Part shown: positions 41,259 to 49,239 of the stretch, one piece after another
How positions within the stretch are numbered: position 1 is the stretch's first letter
Layout: each line of letters opens with the position of its first letter
Source: an uncultured Spartobacteria bacterium
GTDB taxonomy: Bacteria > Verrucomicrobiota > Verrucomicrobiia > Chthoniobacterales > Terrimicrobiaceae
Length of the DNA: 64,000 nt
Assembly (NCBI GenBank): GCA_937919825.1
Contig: CALFPA010000069.1
Span: 1 to 64,000, forward strand
Reading direction: 5' to 3'
Program-made: the position numbers and the translations under genes
Notes under the pieces: model-generated
What the model was told of the DNA's origin: nothing
The model's input: only the letters and a program-made list of their open reading frames with translations
Database searches by the model: none

Positions 41259-42275
41259 ATGATCATCGTCCTTCGTCCACACACCTCCCGCGACCTCATC
41301 GAAGAGGTCATCTCCGAAGTCGCCAAGCTTGGCTACGAGCCTGCACCCATCCACGGCGCCACCCAAACCATCGTGGCCGCCATCGGTGATGAGAGCACCC
41401 ACCAAAACCTCGAATCCCTCAGCGCCCTCCCTCAGGTGGAGCGCGTCCTTCGCGTTCAGAAACGCTTCAAGCTCGCCAGTCGCGAATCGCAGCCCGCCGA
41501 CTCCGTCGTCGATGTGGATGGCGTCAAAATCGGCGGCGGGCATTTCGCTATGATGGCCGGCCCGTGTTCGGTCGAAAGCGAGGAGCAACTCCTCACCACC
41601 GCGCGCGCGGTGAAGGCCGCCGGCGCCAAAATCCTCCGTGGTGGGGCCTACAAGCCCCGCACCTCGCCCTACGAATTCCAAGGCCTCGGCAAAGAGGGCC
41701 TGCGCCTCCTCGAACTCGCCCGCCGCGAGACCGGCCTGAAAATCATCACCGAGGTTTTGAGCGAGCGTGATGTCGAGCATGTCGCTGCCACGGCCGACAT
41801 CCTTCAAATTGGCGCGCGCAACGCCCAGAATTTCCAACTCCTCATCGAGTGCGCGAAGTCCGGCAAGGCCGTCCTGCTGAAGCGCGGCATGAGCGAGCGC
41901 ATCGAGGAATGGCTCCTCGCCGCCGAATACCTCCTCGCCCATGGAAACCCCAAGGTCATCCTCTGCGAGCGCGGCATCCGGACCTTCGAGACTTACACGC
42001 GCAACACACTCGACCTTGCCGCCGTGGCGATTGCCAAAAAAGAATCCCACCTGCCGGTTGTCGTTGATCCGAGCCAGGGTTGCGGCCGCTCCGATCTGGT
42101 CACCGAATTGTGCAAAGGCGCCGTGGCGCTCGGCGCGGACGGCCTGCTGGTGGAGGTCCACCCGAACCCCGCCGAGGCGATGAGCGATGGCCAACAGCAA
42201 GTCGATTTCCACGCGTTCCGCGGGCTCATGGAGGGCATCCAGCCGTTTCTCCAAGCCACCGGCCGCACGCTGTAA
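41259..42275 (+). CDS. aroF: 3-deoxy-7-phosphoheptulonate synthase (DAHP synthase, type I beta)
   Basis: First step of the shikimate pathway: phosphoenolpyruvate plus erythrose 4-phosphate to DAHP. The 338-residue protein has an N-terminal ferredoxin-like regulatory domain (about 1-70, MIIVLRPHTSRDLIEEVISE) and a TIM barrel with MAGPCSVESEEQ, RGGAYKPRTSPYEFQG, the metal Cys/His/Glu set and LPVVVDPSQGCGRSDLV. This is the I-beta layout, in which the extra domain can bind aromatic amino acids. It is followed by sppA 50 bp downstream. Confidence 0.93.
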   Translation: MIIVLRPHTSRDLIEEVISEVAKLGYEPAPIHGATQTIVAAIGDESTHQNLESLSALPQVERVLRVQKRFKLASRESQPADSVVDVDGVKIGGGHFAMMAGPCSVESEEQLLTTARAVKAAGAKILRGGAYKPRTSPYEFQGLGKEGLRLLELARRETGLKIITEVLSERDVEHVAATADILQIGARNAQNFQLLIECAKSGKAVLLKRGMSERIEEWLLAAEYLLAHGNPKVILCERGIRTFETYTRNTLDLAAVAIAKKESHLPVVVDPSQGCGRSDLVTELCKGAVALGADGLLVEVHPNPAEAMSDGQQQVDFHAFRGLMEGIQPFLQATGRTL

Positions 42276-42325
42276 AAAAGAACCAGACTTGGCGGCGCGC
42301 GCCAGATGATCCAGAGTTTCAAACC

Positions 42326-43327
42326 ATGAAAAAATCCGGATGTCTTGTGGCCTTCCTGCTCGTGGCCGTATGCGTGAGCCTTTTCGCGAACCTCATTCTC
42401 CTCGCCCTGCTCGGTGCTAAGGGCGCGACCTCGATGGCGGGCATGAAAGTTCTCGAGCCCCGTGAATACGATGAGGAGGTCATCGAAGAAGGCAGCGATC
42501 CGCACCACAAAATCGCCGTCATCCCGCTCGCCGGCATCATCGCCTTCGAGGCCGAGGGCAGCCTTGGCGATGCCATGGTCGAGGATTTCAAGCTCGCGCT
42601 CAAACAAGCCGCCGCCGATCCCGATGTGAAGGCCGTGGTGATCGAGACCGACTCACCCGGCGGCGAGATTACTGCTTCCGATGTGCTCAATGACGCGGTC
42701 CGGAACTTCGATGCCGACAAGCCCGTGATCGTTTATTTCAACGCCATTGGTGCCTCCGGAGCCTACTACATGGCCTGTGGTGCGGATTGGATCATGTGCA
42801 ACGACACGACCTTCACCGGCAGCATCGGCGTGATCATTTCCACGCTGAACTACCGCGACCTCTTTGGAAAAATCGGCCTCGAATCCGTGGTTTTCAAAAG
42901 TGGAAAGTTTAAAGACATGCTCAATGGCGCCCGCGAGATGTCCCCCGTGGAGAAGGACTATGTGCAGGGCCTGGTCATGCAGAGCTACGACCGCTTCCTC
43001 GGAATCGTCGCCGCCTCGCGCAAGCTCGATCCTGAAAAACTCCGCGATGGTCCTGCTGACGGCCGCATCCTGAGCGGCACCGATGCCCTCCGCGAGAAAC
43101 TCGTCGATCAACTCGGCTACATCGAGGATGCCTACGCCAAGGCCCGCGAACTCGGCGCTGCGCCGAATGCCTCGGTCGTCCGCTATCTCCGCCACTACCA
43201 TTTCGGCAAGCTCCTCCAATTCCTCGGCGAATCGCGCGCTCCGAAAATCCAGATCGATCTGCCCGGCAAACGCACGGCGCTTGAGCCCGGCCGCGTTTAC
43301 CTGCTCCCGCCGTTCTTCGCGCCTTGA
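42326..43327 (+). CDS. sppA: Signal peptide peptidase SppA (36-kDa type)
   Basis: Membrane-bound serine protease that degrades leftover signal peptides. The 333-residue protein has an N-terminal anchor (LVAFLLVAVCVSLFANLILL), then the ClpP-like domain with ETDSPGGEITAS, the nucleophile Ser144 in NAIGASGAYYM and the general-base Lys196 in FKSGKFKDM. The Ser-Lys distance of 52 equals that of Bacillus SppA (147/199). The ATG at 42326 opens MKKSGCLVAFLL. Its stop overlaps the SUI1 gene start by one base (TGATG). Confidence 0.88.
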   Translation: MKKSGCLVAFLLVAVCVSLFANLILLALLGAKGATSMAGMKVLEPREYDEEVIEEGSDPHHKIAVIPLAGIIAFEAEGSLGDAMVEDFKLALKQAAADPDVKAVVIETDSPGGEITASDVLNDAVRNFDADKPVIVYFNAIGASGAYYMACGADWIMCNDTTFTGSIGVIISTLNYRDLFGKIGLESVVFKSGKFKDMLNGAREMSPVEKDYVQGLVMQSYDRFLGIVAASRKLDPEKLRDGPADGRILSGTDALREKLVDQLGYIEDAYAKARELGAAPNASVVRYLRHYHFGKLLQFLGESRAPKIQIDLPGKRTALEPGRVYLLPPFFAP

Positions 43328-43698
43328 TGAAAGCCCGCATCGACACCTCCGGCAATCAGAGCGCGCTCCAATCGCCCTTCGCGGGCCTTCAGCTCGACGG
43401 CCTACCCGAGGGACCCGCCGAGCCTTTGGTGCCGGAAAAGCCCGCGCCACCGAGTCGTCACGGCCGTGTGGTTCTGCGACGCGAGAAAGCTCAGCGCGGA
43501 GGAAAGACCGTGGTTGTCGTTTATGATTTCGAGCCGCAAATCACCGCTGACCACATCGACCGCCTCGCCCGTGAGGCTCGCCAGGCCTGCGGTTGCGGTG
43601 GCACCGTTCGAGAGCGCGAGATCGAACTCCAAGGCGACAATGCGCAAAAAGTTCGCTCGTTTTTTGAGTCCGCCGGCTTTCGCGTCGCCGGCGTCTAG
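43327..43698 (+). CDS. SUI1/eIF1-family translation factor (YciH-like)
   Basis: Small basic protein of 123 residues with an unstructured N-terminal half and a C-terminal SUI1 domain (VVVVYDFEPQITADHIDRL ... ACGCGGTVREREIELQGD ... VRSFFESAGF). Homologues influence start-codon selection in translation. It starts at the ATG overlapping the sppA stop, so the two are co-expressed. Confidence 0.85.
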   Translation: MKARIDTSGNQSALQSPFAGLQLDGLPEGPAEPLVPEKPAPPSRHGRVVLRREKAQRGGKTVVVVYDFEPQITADHIDRLAREARQACGCGGTVREREIELQGDNAQKVRSFFESAGFRVAGV

Positions 43699-43750
43699 GG
43701 CCCCATCACCCGATGCCGCTCCCGACTCCATCATAAAAAATTCCTGCGTC

Positions 43751-43778
43751 TTGACATGAGGAACCCTTTTTATATCGT
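43751..43778 (+). promoter_or_regulatory. Candidate promoter upstream of the ExbB/ExbD-like system
   Basis: TTGACA (43751..43756), a 16-base spacer and TATCGT (43773..43778), 147 bases before the ATG at 43926. The remaining leader to 43925 holds no convincing gene. Confidence 0.4.
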
Positions 43779-43925
43779 CCGGCCCAGCTATCCCGTCATG
43801 CGACAACACCCCAGATCCGAACGCCTTCTTCGAGCCCACTCGCTCGGGGCATTGGTTTTGGAATTTAGCGAGCCAGTTCGCCGTCGGGACCACTCATCGT
43901 AGATCACCAAACTCCATCCACGCCC

Positions 43926-45275
43926 ATGCTCATCGCCTGCTCCCACTGCCAAGCCAATCTAGACATCTCTCCCGATCTCTACGGTCAGGTCGTTCAATGC
44001 CCCGTCTGCAATGGCAAACTCAAAATCGACGCCCCCGCCGAGGATCTTCCGACCCTCACCGGCAAGCCTGTCCGCCACGGTTGGCAGGAGTCCGACCACG
44101 CGAATGTCAATGCCCTCCATGCCTTCCTTATCGGCTTAGTCACCTCGACGATCTGGCTCGCGTGTATGTATATCCCGCCGATCCGCGCCTCGTTCGGTTC
44201 CATTTTCGTCGATCGCGGTTGGGTCGACTTTGCCGAGACCTGGTTCTTCTTCTGGGGTATGGCGATCATTTATCTCAAGTTTCAAAAAATCAAACACCAA
44301 GAGCGCTCGCTGCTGCTAAATCTCTTTCCCTCAAATATCAGTGAGGTTGTCGATTCCTCCACCGTCGGAGCCTTCGTTGATAATATCTATGATATGCCCG
44401 CCTCGATGAGAGACAGCATCATCGTGAACCGCATTCGCAAGGCCCTCGAGCTTTTCGAAGCCCGGAACAGCAAATCGGAAACCGAGGCCATGCTCAACTC
44501 CTCCTCCGCTGTGGATGCCAACCGAGCCACCGGCTCCTACTCCCTTGTGAAAGTTTTCCTCTGGGCCATCCCGATCTTGGGCTTCATCGGAACGGTGCAA
44601 GGTCTTGCCCAAGCCGTCGGATCCTTGAACATCGACGCTTCCGACCCCGAAGCCCTTAAAGCAGCGATCGGAAACCTCACCGGTGGTCTCGGCATCGCCT
44701 TCGACACCACGCTCCTTGGTCTGATCCTTTCGATGTTCATGAGCTTTCCCTTGGCTCTCGTCCAAAAGAAAGATGAAGACGCCCTCACTCTCATCGATGT
44801 CTTTTGCACCGAGAAGCTCCTCCCCAAACTCAATGAGGAAAGTGGCCAGCCCGATCCTTCCGCTGATACCACACTCGCTCAAGCCGAGAACCTCCCCGAG
44901 ATGGTGAACTCCCTCTCAAAGGCCCACTCGACCTTCTTGGAGAACCTGAACCAAGCCACCCTCGCCGTGCGACAGTTGCTGCATGATAACCAAAAGGCCG
45001 CCACAGAATTGCACAGCACCATGGCCCAAGCATTCAGCGCCTCGAATAACCAACTGGTCGAGACCCAAAAGGCGATCACCCGCTCCTATACCACCGCCAC
45101 CGATCAACTCACCAAGTCCGCCACCCAACTCATCTCCCAGACCGAGGGAGAGCTGAATTCCTCCCTCCGTCGCATCGCCACAGGCATCGACTCCTTCAAT
45201 GAAAGCATGAAGCGCTCCGGCATCCCGGTCCAAGGGGGCGGTGGTGGCTTCTTTGGATTGTTTAAGAAAAACTAA
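43926..45275 (+). CDS. MotA/TolQ/ExbB-like channel with N-terminal zinc ribbon and long cytoplasmic tail
   Basis: The 449-residue membrane protein starts with a zinc ribbon (Cys5, Cys8, Cys25, Cys28). It has four hydrophobic segments (about 62-83, 100-119, 207-232, 257-280). The last two carry the MotA/ExbB signature IPILGFIGTVQGLAQAVG ... LTGGLGIAFDTTLLGLI, with the conserved Thr in the last helix. Residues 300-440 are a helical, Gln/Ser/Thr/Ala-rich tail likely to be coiled coil, followed by a Gly-rich end. The layout is closer to ZorA-like stators with tails than to short ExbB. It is followed by two ExbD-like genes. The function is unassigned. Confidence 0.82.
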   Translation: MLIACSHCQANLDISPDLYGQVVQCPVCNGKLKIDAPAEDLPTLTGKPVRHGWQESDHANVNALHAFLIGLVTSTIWLACMYIPPIRASFGSIFVDRGWVDFAETWFFFWGMAIIYLKFQKIKHQERSLLLNLFPSNISEVVDSSTVGAFVDNIYDMPASMRDSIIVNRIRKALELFEARNSKSETEAMLNSSSAVDANRATGSYSLVKVFLWAIPILGFIGTVQGLAQAVGSLNIDASDPEALKAAIGNLTGGLGIAFDTTLLGLILSMFMSFPLALVQKKDEDALTLIDVFCTEKLLPKLNEESGQPDPSADTTLAQAENLPEMVNSLSKAHSTFLENLNQATLAVRQLLHDNQKAATELHSTMAQAFSASNNQLVETQKAITRSYTTATDQLTKSATQLISQTEGELNSSLRRIATGIDSFNESMKRSGIPVQGGGGGFFGLFKKN

Positions 45276-45299
45276 ACATCTGGATCCTTTCTGGAAACG

Positions 45300-46214
45300 A
45301 TGCCCGTAACGGAACAGCTGGAATCCCGCTCTGCGAGAAACCCAGTAGCGGAAAATGGAACATTTTTCGCCAAGCCCGCCCCTGCCATGAAGCCCCTGAT
45401 CGCCACCCGGCGCGGGGCCGTCTCCCTCTTCCCGTTCATGAGCATCTTGGCCAGCCTCATCGGGATTCTCTCCCTGCTCATCGGCTTGAGCATGGCGGTG
45501 AACCAGAAAAAAGAGGGAATGACCGAGGAGGATGTCAAGCGGGCGCAAGAAGCTAAGTCGCTTGCATTCTTGCTAAAACAGAAAAAAGCCGAGCTTGATA
45601 AAATCAAGCCCGAACCGACCAAAAACAACCTCGACGCCCTGGAGTTGGAAAAGCTCAAACTCCTGCTTTTAGAGCTGGAAAAGCAAAAAAATGAGCTCGA
45701 TAAGGTGAAGATTTCTCCGGAAGACGAGCTGAAGATGAAAATCCAGCTTTATTCGGAAGAAAAGATAGCCATCGAAAAAGGGCACCCGCCCATGCAGAAA
45801 AAGATCGAGGAGTTGAAAGCCAAAGTCGCTGCGCTCAAAGAAAAACCAGTTCCCAAAGAATCGGTCAAAATCAAACCTCCCAAGATCGGCACCAAGGCTC
45901 CTCGCAACTTGTTCTTCGTCGAGTGCAACTCGACTGGCCTCGTCCTCCGCGGAACCGGCGATGAGACCAAAATGATTACTTTTGAAGCCATCAAATCCGG
46001 CTCCAGTGTGGAATTTCACGATTATTGTATCAATGCCAAGCAATCCTCCGGCGAGGATTATATGATTCTCTTCCTCGTCCGAAAAGACGGGGTCCTTTCT
46101 TACAATTACGCTAACGCCCTTGCAGAACTCGATTTCAAGGTCAAAACCTCCAAACTTCCCGTGCCCAACGACGGCAAAATCGACCTCTCCGGTTTCCGCT
46201 TGAAGAAACTCTAA
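45300..46214 (+). CDS. ExbD-like single-pass coiled-coil protein lacking the TM Asp
   Basis: The 304-residue protein (an internal ATG at 45387 would give 275). One membrane segment at about 42-64 (VSLFPFMSILASLIGILSLL) is placed as in ExbD, but the position of the proton-carrying Asp is occupied by Ser. A long Lys/Glu/Leu-rich coiled coil follows (about 75-190), then a compact C-terminal domain (about 200-304) with YMILFLVRKDGVLSYNYANA and PNDGKIDLSGF. The downstream gene product has a similar C-terminal motif. Likely periplasmic except for the N-terminus. The role is unknown; a non-protonatable partner of the other ExbD-like protein is inferred. Confidence 0.72.
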   Translation: MPVTEQLESRSARNPVAENGTFFAKPAPAMKPLIATRRGAVSLFPFMSILASLIGILSLLIGLSMAVNQKKEGMTEEDVKRAQEAKSLAFLLKQKKAELDKIKPEPTKNNLDALELEKLKLLLLELEKQKNELDKVKISPEDELKMKIQLYSEEKIAIEKGHPPMQKKIEELKAKVAALKEKPVPKESVKIKPPKIGTKAPRNLFFVECNSTGLVLRGTGDETKMITFEAIKSGSSVEFHDYCINAKQSSGEDYMILFLVRKDGVLSYNYANALAELDFKVKTSKLPVPNDGKIDLSGFRLKKL

Positions 46215-46220
46215 AAAACC

Positions 46221-47429
46221 ATGCCTCAAAGAAGAAAAGTCGTCGAAGAGGAAGGAAGCAGCCTGGATTCCTTGATGGACGCCCTCACGAATGTCGTGGC
46301 GGTTCTCATTTTCGTCCTTCTTCTGGTGAATTGCGAGGTGTCTCAGAAGATTGTGCAAATGATGGATGATCTCGTGCCTGCCTCCCCGGAGGAGATTCAG
46401 AAACTTAAGGACATGCTCAAGCAACTCGAGATCGATAAGAAAAAACTCGAAGAGCTCAAAAAACTCCCGCCACCCCCTAAGGTGGACCTCGATAGTATCA
46501 ATAAAAAAATCTCGGCACTCCAGACATTGATCAAAGACAAAAAATCCGCGATCGACACCAACAATAAAAATATCGCGGAATTACAAAAACTTCATGATGA
46601 AAAACTAGCGGCTCGCGATGCAGAGCAAGTAAAGGCCGATGCTATGATGGAGGAGATCGCCAATTTGGAGGCCATGCTCGATACCACCCCTGTGGCTAAA
46701 GACATTCCCGCAACCGAGATCACCATTCCCGCCACGCGCGCCATTCCCAAGGGAGCCAAAGTTCATTATGTCTATATTACAGGAGACAGAGCTTATTTCG
46801 TTGATGCTCCCAAATACATGGAAGAAATCGCTGAGATTGTGGATAAACTCAAGGATGACAAGGGGAACCATATGGCCACAGGGGAAAAATCTGAAGAGGA
46901 AGAGGACCAAAAGTTGTCGGCTGCAGAAAAAAGGGCCGCTCGAGAAAAAGAAAAAGCTGAGAGCAAGAAAGAAAAGCCCGTTGTCTTTGATCGTGACAAA
47001 GTCATTCCGATCTTGAGTGAAAAACTGAAGAAAATTTTGTCTCCCGGTCTGGTCGGTAGTGTGCAAACAGCGCCTCATTGGGGTTTTGCTCGTATTGATA
47101 TTAGTTTTGACAGAAATGCTGGCACCCCTATTGAGGCGCTCACACAGCCGACCAACGGGTTTGCTTCCGATCTCAGCAAGCTTCGTCCGCCCAATGATGT
47201 GCTCATGTTTGTGGTGGATTCCCCATCAATGTATGCCTACGCTCTGGCGAGGGAAATTGCAGATAAAAAAGGAATACCTTGCGGGTGGTCGATTAGTTTG
47301 CCTAACGAATGTGTTTCCCGCACCCAAATTCCCAATTTGGCGATCAATGTGACTGGTAAAGCTCCAGAAAAGCCACCCGGCTGGAAACCGCCGGAACGCG
47401 CGCGCGGAACCGGGTCCAAATTGGATTAA
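46221..47429 (+). CDS. ExbD-like single-pass coiled-coil protein with TM Asp
   Basis: The 402-residue protein is seven bases behind the previous gene. After a charged N-terminus the segment SLDSLMDALTNVVAVLIFVL holds Asp20 at the start of the membrane helix, the position of the essential Asp in ExbD/TolR. There is a Lys/Glu-rich coiled coil at about 55-150, a second charged stretch at 215-260 and a C-terminal domain (about 265-375) including DVLMFVVDSPSMYAYALARE and KKGIPCGWSISLP, resembling the end of the upstream protein. The Pro-rich tail ends at 402. Probably the force-transmitting stator partner of the channel at 43926. Confidence 0.72.
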   Translation: MPQRRKVVEEEGSSLDSLMDALTNVVAVLIFVLLLVNCEVSQKIVQMMDDLVPASPEEIQKLKDMLKQLEIDKKKLEELKKLPPPPKVDLDSINKKISALQTLIKDKKSAIDTNNKNIAELQKLHDEKLAARDAEQVKADAMMEEIANLEAMLDTTPVAKDIPATEITIPATRAIPKGAKVHYVYITGDRAYFVDAPKYMEEIAEIVDKLKDDKGNHMATGEKSEEEEDQKLSAAEKRAAREKEKAESKKEKPVVFDRDKVIPILSEKLKKILSPGLVGSVQTAPHWGFARIDISFDRNAGTPIEALTQPTNGFASDLSKLRPPNDVLMFVVDSPSMYAYALAREIADKKGIPCGWSISLPNECVSRTQIPNLAINVTGKAPEKPPGWKPPERARGTGSKLD

Positions 47430-47514
47430 TTCGAGCGTGAGCGACTTGGTCGGATAACTCCCCAAGTTACGAAACGCCTCGACACCCGGCTACTGGATGG
47501 ACATTTTCCAACCC

Positions 47515-48051
47515 ATGAACACCAACACTGAAATCCAGCTCTCCCGCGATTGCGATGCGGTGCAGATCCCAAGCGGCCACCCGATCGTCCTTCCCGCTGG
47601 GATGGAAGTCGTCGTCACCCAATCTCTCGGCGGCACCTACACCGTGGCCACGCCCGGTGGCCTCGCCCGCATCGACATCAAGGATGCCGACGCTCTCGGC
47701 CTCGACGCCTCCAAAGCCCCGGAAAAAATCAAAGTCGAAGGCACCACCCAAGACGCCGTGTGGAACCAGCTTAAATCCGTCTTCGATCCCGAAATCCCCG
47801 TGAATGTCGTGGACCTCGGCCTGATCTACGATTGCAGCGTGAACACCGCCGACGGCAAAACCTCGGTCCTGGTGAAAATGACGCTCACCGCCCCCGGTTG
47901 CGGCATGGGCCCCACGATCGCCGCCGACGCCAAAGGCAAAATCCTCGCCCTCGAAGGCATCGACGACGCCGAAGTCGAATTGGTCTGGGACCCGCCATGG
48001 AACCAATCCATGATCACCGAAGCCGGCAAAATGAAGCTGGGCATCCTGTAA
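47515..48051 (+). CDS. sufT: SufT-like iron-sulfur assembly protein (DUF59/MIP18 family)
   Basis: Auxiliary factor in Fe-S cluster maturation. The ATG at 47515 gives 178 residues; one six codons earlier is possible. A SufT-specific N-terminal domain (CDAVQIPSGHPIVLPAGMEV ... LGGTYTVATPGGLARI) precedes the MIP18 domain (VWNQLKSVFDPEIPVNVVDLG ... MTLTAPGCGMGPTIAADAKG ... ELVWDPPWNQSMI) with its conserved Cys. No other suf genes are adjacent, which is unusual since sufT often closes a suf operon. Confidence 0.86.
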   Translation: MNTNTEIQLSRDCDAVQIPSGHPIVLPAGMEVVVTQSLGGTYTVATPGGLARIDIKDADALGLDASKAPEKIKVEGTTQDAVWNQLKSVFDPEIPVNVVDLGLIYDCSVNTADGKTSVLVKMTLTAPGCGMGPTIAADAKGKILALEGIDDAEVELVWDPPWNQSMITEAGKMKLGIL

Positions 48052-48074
48052 CGCCGCCTTTAAAAAACTTGTCG

Positions 48075-48104
48075 TGCCTGCACTCCTGCATTTGAGTGCA
48101 GGCA
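48075..48104 (+). promoter_or_regulatory. Perfect inverted repeat abutting the antitoxin start
   Basis: Arms TGCCTGCACT (48075..48084) and AGTGCAGGCA (48095..48104) are exact reverse complements with a 10-base spacer. The last base of the right arm is the A of the antitoxin ATG. Position and symmetry suit an autoregulatory operator of the toxin-antitoxin pair, or an mRNA hairpin that hides the start codon. No T-run follows, so it is not a terminator. Confidence 0.6.
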
Positions 48105-48367
48105 TGGAAAAGAAACCAACAGTTCAATACACAGTCCGGGATGTTCCGGAGGAAGTGGATGGCCTTTTGCGTGAATGCGCCGCCATGGAAGGGGTGAGCC
48201 TCAACCAAGCCACCTTGCGAGCCTTGGAGCGGGGACTTGGGACCGAGCGGCAACCCGTCCGCTACCGGACTCTGCGCCAAATGATCACCCAGAACAAAGT
48301 TTCCACCAAAGCGTGGCAAGCCGCGCTCCAGGAGCAAGACCAGACGAATCCCGAGGACTGGAAGTGA
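48104..48367 (+). CDS. Antitoxin of a VapBC-like pair (RHH-type candidate)
   Basis: The 87-residue protein MEKKPTVQYTVRDVPEEVDG has the short beta strand plus two helices (VPEEVDGLLRECAAMEGVS, NQATLRALERG) of ribbon-helix-helix antitoxins such as FitA/VapB types, and a flexible C-terminal toxin-binding part (KAWQAALQEQDQTNPEDWK). It overlaps the PIN toxin start by GTGA (48364..48367). A perfect palindrome overlaps its start. Confidence 0.75.
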   Translation: MEKKPTVQYTVRDVPEEVDGLLRECAAMEGVSLNQATLRALERGLGTERQPVRYRTLRQMITQNKVSTKAWQAALQEQDQTNPEDWK

Positions 48368-48750
48368 GGATCCTCATCGATTCCAACCGCTTCATCGACT
48401 TCTGCGCCGGGGTGCCAGAGGTCGTTGATGTTTTCGAACAAGCCGCCTTGCTTGTCGTGCCGTTCATCGTATTGGCAGAAATCCGCGTCGGCGCGACGTC
48501 GATCAAACGCGGCGACGCCCAAGTGCGGATCCTCGCGGAACTCCTCCAGCAACCCGGTGTGCGGGTCGTCCACAGCAGCGACACCACAGCCCACCACTAC
48601 GCCACACTTTACGCCCGCTTAAAAAAAGACGGCACGCCGATCCCCACGAACGCCCTCTGGATCGCCGCTCTCGCCATCGAGCACTCTCTCGTCCTCTATT
48701 CGCGCGACGCCCATTTCGACAGAATTCCTAGCCTCCCCAGGTTGGGGTAG
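48364..48750 (+). CDS. vapC: PIN-domain ribonuclease toxin (VapC-like)
   Basis: The 128-residue endoribonuclease toxin starts at a GTG (VRILIDSNRFIDFCAGV). PIN acidic residues are visible: Asp in LIDSNRFIDF, Glu in VLAEIRVGA, and a late Asp in LYSRDAHFDRIP; the NALWIAALAIEH segment replaces the usual NDLWIAA, so the third acidic position is Ala here and activity may be reduced. It is coupled to the upstream antitoxin by a four-base overlap. Confidence 0.8.
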   Translation: MRILIDSNRFIDFCAGVPEVVDVFEQAALLVVPFIVLAEIRVGATSIKRGDAQVRILAELLQQPGVRVVHSSDTTAHHYATLYARLKKDGTPIPTNALWIAALAIEHSLVLYSRDAHFDRIPSLPRLG

Positions 48751-48803
48751 GGTTTTTTTCTCCCCCGCCATCCCGCACGGAATCAAAACTCAGGATCCCA
48801 AAT

Positions 48804-48953
48804 CCCGTTCGTAGCGGAACCCGAAACAGGTTTCGAAAGGCAAACCGCGTCCCCATCCAAAAGTTGGAGGGCGACGCTCCGTCGGCGCCGGGGAAAGGGT
48901 TTGAGAGCAAAAATCCATGGCGCTCTTCGAGTCCAAAACATGTGAATACGCGG
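48804..48953 (+). repeat. Tandem repeat copy 1 (150 bp, period 163)
   Basis: Repeats at 48967..49116 with seven mismatches by direct comparison. It begins CCCGTTCGTAGCGG and contains a small inverted repeat CGAAAC-AG-GTTTCG near its start. Confidence 0.85.
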
Positions 48954-48966
48954 GACCGACCCCGAG

Positions 48967-49116
48967 CCCGTTCGTAGCGGAACCCGGAACGGGTTTCGAA
49001 AGGCAGACCGCGTTCCCATCCAAAAGTTGGAGGGCGACGCTCCGTCGGCGCCGGGGGAAGGGTTTGAGAGCACAAATCCATGGCGCTCTTCGAGTCCAAA
49101 ACATGTGAAAACGCGG
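48967..49116 (+). repeat. Tandem repeat copy 2 (150 bp, period 163)
   Basis: Second copy of 48804..48953, separated by a 13-base spacer. The small inverted repeat is retained here as CGGAAC-GG-GTTTCG, with one G-T pair in RNA. Confidence 0.85.
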
Positions 49117-49239
49117 CTGACCCCGCGTCCGCCATGGCGGGGGAGGAGTGACGCCACTCAGTGCATCCTGAAAACAACTCCGAGGATTTGGCTGACGAGG
49201 GCTTTTCGACGGGCGGAGGGCGTGCTTAGATCGCCGCTC

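Larger units (their letters stand above)
48751..49239. other. Long intergenic region with tandem repeats
   Basis: A 489-bp stretch between vapC and kup. Two 150-bp near-identical direct repeats dominate it. Open frames on both strands run through the repeats but have no protein-family character and I regard them as chance frames. No tRNA or convincing terminator was seen. Confidence 0.7.

Noticed and set aside
43798-43902. Small reading frame of 34 codons in the leader before the ExbB-like gene
   Set aside because: No family resemblance and no clear ribosome-binding site; it may be chance in a GC-rich leader.
45300-46214. A standard exbD copy
   Set aside because: The membrane helix lacks the Asp and the coiled coil plus C-terminal domain differ from ExbD; only a distant ExbD-like label is justified.
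43926-47429. Zorya defence system
   Set aside because: The channel with tail is reminiscent of ZorA, but no OmpA-domain ZorB and no ZorC/D/E are present, and the neighbours are not defence genes.
48804-49116. Possible CRISPR array
   Set aside because: Only two 150-bp copies with a 13-bp spacer and no cas genes; unit size and number do not fit CRISPR.
48728-49177. Several overlapping minus-strand frames with peptide repeats
   Set aside because: They translate the 163-bp tandem repeat in different frames; the apparent repeated peptides only reflect the DNA duplication.
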